From positions 204,571 through 268,570 of the forward strand of contig NZ_QUEE01000005.1 in the NCBI RefSeq assembly GCF_003477885.1: 64,000 nt of DNA, given 5' to 3'. Source of the stretch: Lachnotalea sp. AF33-28 (GTDB taxonomy: Bacteria; Bacillota; Clostridia; Lachnospirales; Lachnospiraceae). The notes under the pieces are model-generated. The model saw nothing but the letters and a program-made list of their open reading frames with translations. It was not told the DNA's origin and ran no database searches. Position 1 is the stretch's first letter. Each line of letters starts with the position of its first letter. Of this stretch, positions 53,849-63,609 are shown piece after piece. The position numbers and the translations under genes are program-made.

Positions 53849-54682
53849 ATGGGGTACAAAAAATGTAAAAAGTATCTGATGGTATATTTGCCGTTAATTG
53901 TAATCGCCTTTTTTACCGCTGCCCCGATACTGTGGAGCATTATTACGTCATTTAAAATGCCGGAAGATGTATTCAAGCTCCCGGTAAAATACATACCGGA
54001 TCCGGCGACGTTTTCGAATTATATAGTCTCCTGGACCAGAAATAAATTTTCGCAATATTTTATGAACAGTCTGGTCATTGGCCTGGGATCTGTGGTGTTT
54101 ATTGTCATATTATCGCTGCTGAACGGATATGCACTATCCCGTTTCCGGTTTAAAGGCAAAGGGGTATTCCTGATTCTGCTTTTGCTTACGCAGATTATGC
54201 CTGTTGTAATCTATATAGTGCCGCTTTTTCTGATGTTCAACCGCATGGGACTGATCAATACAAGGGGCTCTGTAATTCTGTTCTATATCGTATCACAGAC
54301 ACCGTTTAATACGCTGCTGATGCGGGGATTTATTAATGATGTTCCGGTTGAGATTGAAGAGGCGGCGATGGTGGACGGTGCGGGGAGGCTGTATATCATT
54401 GCGAGGATCATACCGAGAATCGTACTGCCGGGAGTGGTTGCTACCAGTGCCTTTGCATTTGTCGGATGTTGGAATGAATTTCAGGTCGCATTTTCTTTTA
54501 TTATGACGAACACAAAATTTACAATTCCAATAGCCCTTAAGTCGCTGATAGCGGAATCATCAGTTAATCTGGCTTCACTGGCGGCCAGCAGTGTGATTGC
54601 GCTTCTTCCTCCGCTGCTTCTGTTTGCCCTGATCCAGAAACATTTGGTAAGCGGCATGGCTTCCGGCGCGGTGAAAGGATGA
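53849..54682 (+). CDS. Sugar ABC importer permease, UgpE/MalG type
   Basis: 277 residues, six membrane helices, with the EAA loop IEEAAMVDGAGRLYIIARII (~169-188) and the family end VSGMASGAVKG. The ATG follows GGAGGGG six bases after the partner gene. It precedes the alpha-mannosidase gene by 43 bases. Confidence 0.92.
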   Translation: MGYKKCKKYLMVYLPLIVIAFFTAAPILWSIITSFKMPEDVFKLPVKYIPDPATFSNYIVSWTRNKFSQYFMNSLVIGLGSVVFIVILSLLNGYALSRFRFKGKGVFLILLLLTQIMPVVIYIVPLFLMFNRMGLINTRGSVILFYIVSQTPFNTLLMRGFINDVPVEIEEAAMVDGAGRLYIIARIIPRIVLPGVVATSAFAFVGCWNEFQVAFSFIMTNTKFTIPIALKSLIAESSVNLASLAASSVIALLPPLLLFALIQKHLVSGMASGAVKG

Positions 54683-54725
54683 GTGCGCCCGGCTGCAAAA
54701 AATATTAATAAAGAATGGAGCAAGT

Positions 54726-57700
54726 ATGAATCAGACACAGTCATTTGAATTAGAACGCATCTGTCAGGCGACGCGGGATCTGGCAGATCTGATGCGCATC
54801 AATATCATACGGCCGGAATCCATCGGATATGCGGATAAAGTACTGAATTTTACGGAGGTACCTGTGTTTCAACCTTTTGGTTCCGGAGATACCTGGGGCG
54901 GATTTGATATGCGGGGATGGTTTCATTATGAATTTACCGTGCCTCCGGAAATGGAAGGAAAGGAACTCTGGCTGGATATCACACAGGATAAAAAAAGCTG
55001 GTACGCCCAAAGCCCGCAGTTCTTGCTCTACTGCAACCGGAAGCCGCTGCAGGGCATTGATTTAAACCACGAGGAATGTCTGCTGGCAAAAAGTGTCCAC
55101 GCCGGAGAATGTTATACGGTGGATCTGGATGCATGGTCGGGCATGGCTGTGCGGGAAACTACCTGGAGCGGGATGGAAAACCGGCCGGGGACACTTTTTA
55201 TGCGTTTTTATAATATAGTGCCGGAAGTGCACGCTCTGTATTACGATTTAAAGGTCCCTTATGAAATACTCAAGCTGATCGGACAGGACAGCGAGGCCGG
55301 CATACAGATGCTTCCGCATTTGAGCAGGGCGGTTGACATGCTGAATCTGTGTGCACCTGGCAGCGAAGCGTTCTATCAATCCGTAGAACATGTGAGAAAA
55401 TATCTTAAAGAATCAGTTTATGATAAGGAAAATAGTCAGGAATCGGTTTGTGCATACAGTGTGGGGCATACTCATATTGATGTGGCATGGCTCTGGCGTT
55501 ATGCCCATACGCAGATGAAGGTCCAGCGAAGCTTTAGCACTGCGCTTAAGCTGTTAGAAGAGTATCCGGAGTATATATTTATGTCGTCCCAGCCACAGTT
55601 ATATGAATACCTTGAAAAGAATCTGCCGGATCAGTTTGCAAAAGTGGAAGAGTATGTCCGGCAGGGAAGATGGGAGCCAGAGGGCGGGATGTGGGTAGAG
55701 GCTGACTGTAATCTGCCTTCAGGGGAGAGCCTGATACGTCAGTTCTTAATGGGAAAGCAGTATTTTCAGAGTAAATTTGGCATAGAGAGCCGTATTCTAT
55801 GGCTTCCGGATGTATTCGGATATTCCGCCGCTCTGCCGCAGATTTGTAAAAAATGTGGCATTGATTATTTCATGACTACTAAGATTAGCTGGAATCAGCA
55901 GGACAAGATTCCATATGATACCTTTCTATGGAAGGGCATAGACGGAACGGCCCTGTTAACGCATTTTTCACCTGCAAAGCAGTATGATCATGTGGATTAC
56001 AATCCTTTTGGCTTTGCAAGAAGCCCTCATATTACTTCGTACAATTGTGAGCTGGAACCGGATTATGTAATTGGCGGATGGAAACGGTACAGCCAGAAAC
56101 AGCTGAACCATTCGTATCTGATTGCTTATGGATATGGAGATGGCGGAGGTGGCACGACCAGACAGATGATTGAAGAAGGACAGAGGATGGAACAGTCTCT
56201 GCCTGGATGTCCTAAGGTAGTATTTTCAACGGTTAAAGAATTTTTTCAACACCTGGAAAAAGAGGTGTGCGGTAGGGAGGATCTCCCGGTCTGGAACGGA
56301 GAGCTTTATCTGGAGTTTCATCGGGGAACATATACCTCTGTAGGTATGGTAAAGCGCTGGAACCGCCGAGTAGAAAACCTGCTTCAGAAATGCGAGTTCA
56401 TGATTTCAGCAGCACTCATGTACGATCCGGATTTTCAGCGGGATGAAGCTGCCTGGGATGAGATGCTGAAACAATTTCTGACGAACCAGTTCCATGATGT
56501 CCTTCCGGGATCCGCCTTAGGGAGTGTATATCCCGATGTTGAAGAGATCTATCAAAATATATTCAGTGTGCTGCAGAAGCATATGGATGAAGCTGTTGCC
56601 ATACTTCAGCCGGGTCTGCCCGACGGCCGGCTGGCTGTTATTAATACATTGGGTTTCAGACGCGGTGGTATCGTTAAGTTTGATTTTATATCTGATGCAG
56701 AAGTACTCCGATTGAAACATGGGGATGCAGAGGGCTATCCGGCACAGAGAATCGGGAATAACCGATATATTGCGCGTATTCCGGAGGCTGCAGCCTCAGG
56801 CATTATACTGTTTGATATATGCGGCCGGTGCGAGACCGTCGAGGATGCGATAAGCTGGGATGGCTGCCATCTGGAAAACAGGTATCTGCTTATAACTTTT
56901 GGCGAGGAGGGCACGATCCTGTCCATCTATGATAAGGAGATGAAACGCGAGATATTAAGCGGGCCGGGAAATGTGATTGAAGCGTACGAGGACAGGCCCT
57001 ACCAGTATGATGCCTGGGAAATCAGCCCCTATTACAGACGAAAACAGTATAAACTGCCCGCGCCGGAAGTTACAGTGACGGAAAAAGGACCTGTACGTAT
57101 CTGTATCAGGCAGTCAAGGCGCTGGCTTAACTCCAGAATTGATCAGGAAATCTGCTTATATGCGGACAGCCGAAGAATAGACTTTCATACGTTAATTGAC
57201 TGGCAGGATGAACACATTATGCTGAAAGCGGCGTTTCCCGTGGATATACATGCGGATACGGCTGTCTATGAAATACAGTTTGGAACTACGGTCCGTCCGA
57301 CACACAGCAATACTTCCTGGGATGCGGAGCGATTTGAAACCTGCGCGCAGCGCTTTGCAGATCTTGCGGAACCTGATTACGGCGCTGCTCTTCTGAATGA
57401 CTGCAAATACGGGTATGATATACATGACCAGGTTATGCGTCTTACCCTGCTGCGTTCTCCGTCATTCCCTAACGCGGTGGATAAAGGACATCATGAGTTC
57501 ACATACTCTTTTATGCCTCACAAGGGTGACTGGAGAGAGGCGGAAATACAGAAAGAGGCATACGATTTAAATAATCCGCTGTTTGCCGTCATCGGTAAAG
57601 GATCTGCAGATGAGAGCATGCCATGGTGTAAGATGCCGCTGCTGTCCTGCGAAAACGATGGTATATTTGTTGAAACAGTAAAGCCCGCTGAAGACGGTAA

Positions 57701-57890
57701 AGGGCTGATCGCACGTATATACGAAGGCTTTGGATGCCGCCGGCATGCAGTATTTCATACGGCGTGCTGCACAGAAGTCAGTGAATGCGATATGATGGAA
57801 AAAAATATAGAATGTCTGACCGTGAAAGAAGGATGCTTTGCATTGGACTTTCATCCATATGAGATAAAAACAGTCCGGATGCAAAAATAG
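54726..57890 (+). CDS. Alpha-mannosidase, glycoside hydrolase family 38
   Basis: 1054 residues, the usual size. The catalytic domain begins near 240 with the zinc-binding HTHIDVAWLWRY (~248-259), then EGGMWVEAD (~319) and the nucleophile region LWLPDVFGYSAALPQ (~355-369). A helical linker and beta-rich C-terminal domains follow. No signal peptide, so it works on imported mannosides in the cytoplasm. It lies between the permeases and the binding protein, so N-glycan-type mannose oligomers are a likely substrate of the whole system. Confidence 0.94.
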   Translation: MNQTQSFELERICQATRDLADLMRINIIRPESIGYADKVLNFTEVPVFQPFGSGDTWGGFDMRGWFHYEFTVPPEMEGKELWLDITQDKKSWYAQSPQFLLYCNRKPLQGIDLNHEECLLAKSVHAGECYTVDLDAWSGMAVRETTWSGMENRPGTLFMRFYNIVPEVHALYYDLKVPYEILKLIGQDSEAGIQMLPHLSRAVDMLNLCAPGSEAFYQSVEHVRKYLKESVYDKENSQESVCAYSVGHTHIDVAWLWRYAHTQMKVQRSFSTALKLLEEYPEYIFMSSQPQLYEYLEKNLPDQFAKVEEYVRQGRWEPEGGMWVEADCNLPSGESLIRQFLMGKQYFQSKFGIESRILWLPDVFGYSAALPQICKKCGIDYFMTTKISWNQQDKIPYDTFLWKGIDGTALLTHFSPAKQYDHVDYNPFGFARSPHITSYNCELEPDYVIGGWKRYSQKQLNHSYLIAYGYGDGGGGTTRQMIEEGQRMEQSLPGCPKVVFSTVKEFFQHLEKEVCGREDLPVWNGELYLEFHRGTYTSVGMVKRWNRRVENLLQKCEFMISAALMYDPDFQRDEAAWDEMLKQFLTNQFHDVLPGSALGSVYPDVEEIYQNIFSVLQKHMDEAVAILQPGLPDGRLAVINTLGFRRGGIVKFDFISDAEVLRLKHGDAEGYPAQRIGNNRYIARIPEAAASGIILFDICGRCETVEDAISWDGCHLENRYLLITFGEEGTILSIYDKEMKREILSGPGNVIEAYEDRPYQYDAWEISPYYRRKQYKLPAPEVTVTEKGPVRICIRQSRRWLNSRIDQEICLYADSRRIDFHTLIDWQDEHIMLKAAFPVDIHADTAVYEIQFGTTVRPTHSNTSWDAERFETCAQRFADLAEPDYGAALLNDCKYGYDIHDQVMRLTLLRSPSFPNAVDKGHHEFTYSFMPHKGDWREAEIQKEAYDLNNPLFAVIGKGSADESMPWCKMPLLSCENDGIFVETVKPAEDGKGLIARIYEGFGCRRHAVFHTACCTEVSECDMMEKNIECLTVKEGCFALDFHPYEIKTVRMQK

Positions 57891-57974
57891 ATGAAACTTT
57901 TGCAAAACCACTGCATGGTCATTTGTAATGTTTCTTATTATAATAGAATCACAATTAAGGAGGAGGTACGAATA

Positions 57975-59339
57975 ATGTTAAAAAGATTTACCGCGATGTT
58001 TCTGGTGACGGTTATGCTGCTCTGTCTGACTGCCTGCAGCAGTACACCCAAAGAAAGCACACAGGCCGGCGGAACTAAACAGGGGACTGAAATGGAATCT
58101 GTAGACGGTCAACAGGAAGAGGAGATCACCCTGACCTTCTGGATGGAGATGACTACTCCGGAATTGGACGAGATTTATCAGGCCGCAGTGGACAGATATA
58201 TGCAATCGAATCCCAATATTAAGATTGAGTATCTGGGCATACCGGGAAATGCTGCCGATGCAAAAAGCAAGCTTGAGATGGCGTTTTCGGCAAATGCGGC
58301 ACCGGATGTATTTCAATGTTTTATGCCGGAATTCATAACCAGAGGTAATATTATACCCCTGACGGATTATTTTGAAGCCTCAGATCTAAACGGTAAGATA
58401 TCGAAAGGTTCTATCGAAGCCAATATTGAATATGACCCCAACAAAAAAGATCTGTATGCGATCCCGTCATCTATCAATGTACGAAATTTCTGGATCCGTA
58501 CAGATTGGTATAAGGAAAATAGCATTGAGATACCAGAAACGTGGGATGAGTTCTTTGACAGCGTAAAAAAACTGGCGGACCCGGCCAATAACAGATACGG
58601 CACCACTATACGCGGCGGAGCTGGCGGCGCTCAGAACCTGGAGTATATGATGTATGCATACTCCGGGATAACCGAAGCGTTTGATGAAAATGGAAAATCT
58701 ACAATCAATGACCCGCTGAATGTGGAGTTTTGCGAAAAGTACTTATCGCTGTACAAGGAGTATACAGCAGAAGATGATTTAAATAAAGGCTGGACAGAGG
58801 TTGCTGCTTCTTTTCAGTCAGGTACAACGGCTTCTATCTTTCACAATCTGGGATCTGCGCAGTTGATTGATGATACATTTGAGGGCGATTACACTAAATT
58901 TGAGATTTTCTTAATGCCGCCGAGTGTAAAGGGCTACAGCTGTCATCCGGTGGTAGATGCTCAGGGCTATTCGATTACGGCAGGATGCAGTCATCCCGAA
59001 GAGGCATGGGATTTCATTGAGTATATGGTAAGCGATGCGGCACCGGATGTAATCCAGCTAAGGGGAGGTATCCCGGTTGAGGAAGAAGCCGCTAAGGCGG
59101 AATGGGTAACCGAAAAGCCATATTATGTTAAATCTGCCGAGTATCTTAATGATCCGGAACTTAAATTCTTCAAAGAGCCTCTCTATTTGACAGAGTATAG
59201 AAATATTCTGGCCAATGTGGCGGAGCCAAAGATGCAGGAGGCAATGACTGGGCTTTGCGGTGTACAGGAGTTCCTGGATGAATGGGCGGAGGCGATGACA
59301 GAGGAGAAAGCCAACTACGATTCGATTTATGCAAATTAG
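57975..59339 (+). CDS. Extracellular sugar-binding lipoprotein, family 1
   Basis: 454 residues from the ATG after AAGGAGGAGG. The lipoprotein signal ends at LTAC (~residue 16). The mature part has the SBP family 1 pattern: ITLTFWMEMTTPELDEIYQ (~45-63), NAAPDVFQCFMPEF and the C-terminal substrate lobe. A TATAAT at about 57940 suggests an internal promoter, so the binding protein may be made in excess of the enzyme and permeases. It serves the two permeases before GH38. Confidence 0.9.
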   Translation: MLKRFTAMFLVTVMLLCLTACSSTPKESTQAGGTKQGTEMESVDGQQEEEITLTFWMEMTTPELDEIYQAAVDRYMQSNPNIKIEYLGIPGNAADAKSKLEMAFSANAAPDVFQCFMPEFITRGNIIPLTDYFEASDLNGKISKGSIEANIEYDPNKKDLYAIPSSINVRNFWIRTDWYKENSIEIPETWDEFFDSVKKLADPANNRYGTTIRGGAGGAQNLEYMMYAYSGITEAFDENGKSTINDPLNVEFCEKYLSLYKEYTAEDDLNKGWTEVAASFQSGTTASIFHNLGSAQLIDDTFEGDYTKFEIFLMPPSVKGYSCHPVVDAQGYSITAGCSHPEEAWDFIEYMVSDAAPDVIQLRGGIPVEEEAAKAEWVTEKPYYVKSAEYLNDPELKFFKEPLYLTEYRNILANVAEPKMQEAMTGLCGVQEFLDEWAEAMTEEKANYDSIYAN

Positions 59340-59351
59340 GATATTGAAATA

Positions 59352-59405
59352 GAAAGCAGTCCTTCCGGGCATCAGAAAGTGGGAAAGGGCTGCTTTCCTT
59401 TTTTG
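59352..59405 (+). terminator. Rho-independent terminator after the binding protein gene
   Basis: GAAAGCAG...CTGCTTTC stem, extended by further pairs including one G-U, followed by CCTTTTTTG. Confidence 0.75.
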
Positions 59406-59540
59406 TTCGATAGGAAAATCCTTTTTTGTCGATATACCCAGTCCTGCCATGCACGGAAACTTTATGGCGCTGCGTTCTAAAAATTTCTGCTGAGCGTGAC
59501 GGCAGAAGACGCTTATCGTTTTTTATTTGGTGATATTCAC

Positions 59541-59569
59541 TTGCCTGTATACACCGTAAAACGTATAAT
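59541..59569 (+). promoter_or_regulatory. Sigma-A promoter of the PcRGLX/YetA-like gene
   Basis: TTGCCT, 17-base spacer, TATAAT, 39 bases before the ATG. Confidence 0.65.
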
Positions 59570-59608
59570 GGATATATCCATAAATCAAAGACATGCAGGA
59601 GGAAGATC

Positions 59609-62203
59609 ATGGATATAAAGCTCAAATGGATGGAAGCAAGCCGCCAGACAGCGGGCGGAACACGGTTCGGCGTGCCGTGGCCTAAAGGAGCGCATAAGCA
59701 GGAAACACCGCTGTATCTGTACGGCGCGGACGGGAAAGCGGTTCCCGTACAGAATGAGACACAGGCCTGCTGGCCGGACGGTTCGGTTAAATGGACGCTG
59801 CACAGCACAGTGTTGGATGCGCCTCAGAATTCCTATACCGTCAGCGACCGTGTGCCGGAGACGCCGGCGGTGCCGGAAACATGTTTAAAGATACATCGGC
59901 AGGAGGAATGTGTCACTGTAGATACAGGTGCTGCGGTTTGGACGATGAGGATAAATGACCGCGATATGCTTAAAGTCAGCCATAGAGGAGGCGACAGCAA
60001 TGGCCGCCTTGTGGCGCTGTGCGAGCGGCGGATCGAGACCGGCGGCTACGATTCGCTCTCCCAGGTATCGCCTTTTGACGGCGTCGCTGAGGTAGTGCGT
60101 CTGGAGAAGGCGGGAGAGCTGTCCGCAGTGGTGCGCCTTCGCGGAAGCCATGTTCAGAGGGGGGCCGGAGAACGCGGCCGCAAGTGGCTTCCTTTTGACC
60201 TGCGTCTGTACTTTTATGCCGGACAGGCTGCGGTGCGTTTGGTACATACCTTTACCTTTGACGGCAGAGAAGAGGAGGATTTTATCCGGGGCATAGGGCT
60301 GGAATTCGATCTGCCCATTGCCGGAGCGCTTCATAACCGTTTTGTGCGCATCGGCGGGGAGAGCGGCCTGTTCTGTGAATCGCCCAAAAGCCTGTGGACC
60401 AGAAACGATCCGGACGGCGCATACCGCCGTCAGCTGAAAGGCGAGGTCACTCCTGAAGCACAGGGTATACTTCAGAACGATATGACGGTGTGGAATGACT
60501 ATAAGATCACACAGCTTTCCAGCGATCATTACGATATATCCAAGCGTACCGGCGATCACTGTGTGTATGTGCGCGGCGCTGCCGGGAAGCGGGCCATGGG
60601 AATCGCCTATGCGGGCGGAACAAACGGAGGCATGGCTGTGTTTAAACGCGATTTCTGGCAGAAGTCTCCGGCATCCATGGAGATCCTGGGCATGAAGGAA
60701 CCCAGAGCAGCGATACGCCTCTGGTTCTACAGCCCCGAAGGGCAGCCCATGGATATGCGCCGCTATGACGACAAGACCCATGTACAGGCCTGCTATGAGG
60801 GCTTTGATGAAATGCGCGCTTCCGGCTACGGCATCTCCAACACCAATGAGGCGGTAGTTGAAACCTTCAGCGCGTACCCAGGCAATGAGGAACTGGTAAA
60901 ACGCGCCGGCAGCTGGCAGGAGCCGAACCTGCTTTTCTGCGGCCCTGAATACATCCTTTCTACGATGGCTCTGGGCGATGCCTGGGGTGTGGAGGACCGT
61001 TCAACACCCGGACGCGCAAAGGTGGAAGGTTATCTGGACGATCTGTTTGAGCAGCATAAACGCATCCGCGAGGAATTTGACCAGTATGGCTTCTGGGATT
61101 ACGGAGATATCCGCCACACCTATGACACGTTCCGCCATAACTGGCTCTATGATATGGGCGGTTATGCGTGGCAGAACACCGAGCTGGTGCCGAATCTGTG
61201 GCTGTGGTACGGATTTCTGCGATCCGGCAGGCCGGATTATTTCCGCTGGGCGGAGGCGATGACACGCCATACCTCAGAATGCGACCTCTATCACCTGGGA
61301 CCGTATAAGATGCTGGGAAGCAGGCACAATGTGGTGCACTGGGGCTGCGGCTGCAAGGAATGCCGCATCGGGCTGACACAGCTGCATAAGGTATATTATT
61401 ATCTGACCGGCGATGAGCGGATCGGGGATATCATGGAGATGGAGAAGGATGTGGATTTTGCCGTTGCGGCGATGGATCCGCTGCGCCAGTATTTCCCGCC
61501 GGATCCGGACTACCCCTGTCACGCGCGCTTTGGGCCGGATATGATGGTATTTGCCGGGAACTGGCTGACCCATTGGGAGCGCACGAACGATACGCGCTAC
61601 CGTGATAAAATCCTGAATCTTTTATCACATTTTGCCGGCCCGGACGGCTTTGCGTCTTCCTCGATCTGGGGGTATGACCCGCATACGGGCAATATGAAGC
61701 AGATGACGAAAACACCGCCCAGCCACTTCAACTACTGTTTCGGCAGCGAGTATGTATGGCCGGAGGTGCTGGCTGTGCTGGACGATCCGGCGCTGTGGAA
61801 ATCCTTCTTAAATGCCGGGCTGGTTTATTCTTCAGCCGGCGATCCGGATGGCCTGGACGAAGGGTGGGAGAGAGAGCCCAATACCGGAAAAGGCATACAT
61901 AAGGGAGAGGGGTCACCGCGGGGCCGCCTAAGCACTTATGCCAACGGCGTCGCCGCCTATACGGCCGGCAAGGCCGGTGATCAGGTCCTGGCTAAGCAGT
62001 GTTGGGAAGATCTGCTGCGCGATGAAGAGCACAAACAGCACGATGCGGTGGCCGTGCCCATCATTGTGCGTGAGATCGACGAGGCCGGTGTGCACAAAAT
62101 CATACATGAAGCCGGTCACCTGACCGGAAACGGCACCGGACAGTGGGGCGCCCATGCGATTGTGATGCTGGCGCATATCGGTGATTATCTGGAAGAAGAA
62201 TGA
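59609..62203 (+). CDS. PcRGLX/YetA-like protein (polysaccharide lyase family 26-like)
   Basis: 864 residues, ATG after AGGAGGAAG. The N-terminal ~330 residues are beta-rich (FGVPWPKGAHK, CWPDGSVKWTLHS) as in the PcRGLX N-terminal barrel. The C-terminal part is an alpha/alpha toroid with WDYGDIRHTYD (~495), HNWLYDMGGYAWQNTELVPNLW, split here as HNWLYDMGGYAW, and HVVHWGCGC-like NVVHWGCGCKECR (~570). Relatives include a fungal rhamnogalacturonan exo-lyase. No signal peptide, so it would act inside the cell. Enzyme activity is inferred. Confidence 0.78.
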   Translation: MDIKLKWMEASRQTAGGTRFGVPWPKGAHKQETPLYLYGADGKAVPVQNETQACWPDGSVKWTLHSTVLDAPQNSYTVSDRVPETPAVPETCLKIHRQEECVTVDTGAAVWTMRINDRDMLKVSHRGGDSNGRLVALCERRIETGGYDSLSQVSPFDGVAEVVRLEKAGELSAVVRLRGSHVQRGAGERGRKWLPFDLRLYFYAGQAAVRLVHTFTFDGREEEDFIRGIGLEFDLPIAGALHNRFVRIGGESGLFCESPKSLWTRNDPDGAYRRQLKGEVTPEAQGILQNDMTVWNDYKITQLSSDHYDISKRTGDHCVYVRGAAGKRAMGIAYAGGTNGGMAVFKRDFWQKSPASMEILGMKEPRAAIRLWFYSPEGQPMDMRRYDDKTHVQACYEGFDEMRASGYGISNTNEAVVETFSAYPGNEELVKRAGSWQEPNLLFCGPEYILSTMALGDAWGVEDRSTPGRAKVEGYLDDLFEQHKRIREEFDQYGFWDYGDIRHTYDTFRHNWLYDMGGYAWQNTELVPNLWLWYGFLRSGRPDYFRWAEAMTRHTSECDLYHLGPYKMLGSRHNVVHWGCGCKECRIGLTQLHKVYYYLTGDERIGDIMEMEKDVDFAVAAMDPLRQYFPPDPDYPCHARFGPDMMVFAGNWLTHWERTNDTRYRDKILNLLSHFAGPDGFASSSIWGYDPHTGNMKQMTKTPPSHFNYCFGSEYVWPEVLAVLDDPALWKSFLNAGLVYSSAGDPDGLDEGWEREPNTGKGIHKGEGSPRGRLSTYANGVAAYTAGKAGDQVLAKQCWEDLLRDEEHKQHDAVAVPIIVREIDEAGVHKIIHEAGHLTGNGTGQWGAHAIVMLAHIGDYLEEE

Positions 62204-62303
62204 GATGGGAAACGCCTTCATGTGTGTTGTTTAAGTAGAAAAAGGGGTGGGGATATGCTATATTTTACATAGCAGATAAGGTTAATTTAATATACGGCAA
62301 ATT

Positions 62304-63080
62304 GTAACTGTTTAGGAGGCCTATTATTCAAATATTAATTCAGGTCTTCCCATAAATGCATTTTTTATAGCTTCAACCGCATTTTTCCCATGTTTCTTGG
62401 CAGTGCCAATATAGGACATTACGGCTAAGTAATCACGGATTCCTTCTTCGGTTCTGAAGCAACCGGATACCTTAGTTTTTGTCTTGATCATGCGCAGATT
62501 TCTTTCCGCCTGATTGTTGTCAAAATCTATTTGGAAGTCCTTTAGAAAATGGCAGACTTCACCCTTGTATTTTTGCAGGCGTTCAATGAGTGCCAGTACT
62601 TTCCCTTTTTTAGGGCGCCCCTTTTTCTTTGCTTCCGTTGTAACCATTGGGTTTTCAGCAAATGCTACTTGGATGATTGCATCATACTCTTCATTATAAT
62701 ATTGAATCGTATGTTCATCAGCACCTGACAGATTCATTGCTATTGCGTCTTCTTTTGGCTTTTTCATATTCAAAAGAAGCTTTTTGAATCTAGGTGCCCA
62801 TGTTTGCTCTGGATGGTTTTCTATTACTCCATTCCATTCAATTCAATTCATATGGTCAAAATGCGGTGGATAAGTATAAAATTTCAAGGTTCAAGTGTTG
62901 CTAAAACTATTCAAAATCCACGGACTGTGGCTTTGAAACATAGTTATTTAAGATGTCTGTGGAGTAATCCACAGCAAATCAAGTCTCATGATTATTGAGG
63001 AAGATTTATTCACAGAAATCATGGAACAGATTGCAAAACAGATTTTCATCTGGACCTAAAGTGGGGTCCTAAACAGTTAC
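62304..63080. mobile_element. IS66 family element remnant with terminal inverted repeats
   Basis: GTAACTGTTTAGGA at 62304-62317 and its exact complement at 63067-63080 bound a 777-bp segment holding only the 3' end of tnpC. A full IS66 element is two to three times longer, so tnpA, tnpB and most of tnpC are lost. The region 62774-63066 has no gene I can support. Confidence 0.72.
62324..62773 (-). pseudogene. IS66 transposase TnpC, C-terminal fragment
   Basis: 149 codons. The DDE domain end is visible: FDNNQAERNLRMIKTKTKVSGCFRTEEG-type block, here FDNNQAERNLRMIK (the catalytic Glu in AERNLR), then DYLAVMSYIGTAKKHG and AFMGRPELIFE. The N-terminal helix-turn-helix and most of the catalytic core are gone. 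Confidence 0.85.
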
Positions 63081-63083
63081 TAT

Positions 63084-63446
63084 TCAAGATCGTGTCTCTG
63101 GCTGCATGGTTGGATATTCTATACAGTAGCTGCCAGCTTTCAGGATTACTGCCGGAACTGACTGCTCGGATCTATCATCAGACAAACTGTGTCCGTATGG
63201 TTGAGGGATTTCATCGATGAGTGGAAGCGGAACTACCTGCTGGCATTCCCTGATGACACGATGATTCGCTGCCGGTATTTCGCAGGCTCTTTTGCGAAGC
63301 TTTGTTATCTTGCTGTAAAAGCTGCTGATCGGGATCCCGTGCTGTTCGCACCAGATTTTGTCCCCGAGCCCGCTTGTACGGCATTCTTGTATCAGTTCCA
63401 TCCATTCCTGATCAGTACGTGGGGCATTCTTCGGTTTCTCATTCAT
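63084..63446 (-). CDS. IS66 accessory protein TnpA, C-terminus probably cut
   Basis: 120 residues, ATG with AAGGAGC upstream. The N-terminal DNA-binding part is typical: EWMELIQECRTSGLG, WCEQHGIPISSFYSKITKLRK (~31-51). The last ~12 residues (PTMQPETRS) do not fit the family, and the stop lies three bases from the inverted repeat at 63080. This suggests that another IS66 copy inserted here and cut the gene. No tnpB is visible. Confidence 0.75.
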   Translation of the reverse strand: MNEKPKNAPRTDQEWMELIQECRTSGLGDKIWCEQHGIPISSFYSKITKLRKRACEIPAANHRVIRECQQVVPLPLIDEIPQPYGHSLSDDRSEQSVPAVILKAGSYCIEYPTMQPETRS

Positions 63447-63609
63447 AGTTTTTTATGCTCCTTCCTTTTTGGGAGAAGTCAGTTACTTGCTTCGAAGAGA
63501 TGTAGTAAACGAATACAAAGTAGGCAGCTGAGAACCAGCTGGAATCGTACTTCTCCTTTAATGTCTCTATTATTGCACAAGAGGATGGAATTGTGGAACG
63601 GTGGGTTAT

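Noticed and set aside
59885..60781. 298-codon open frame on the minus strand
   Set aside because: Antisense to the PcRGLX/YetA-like gene; no domain or start signal.
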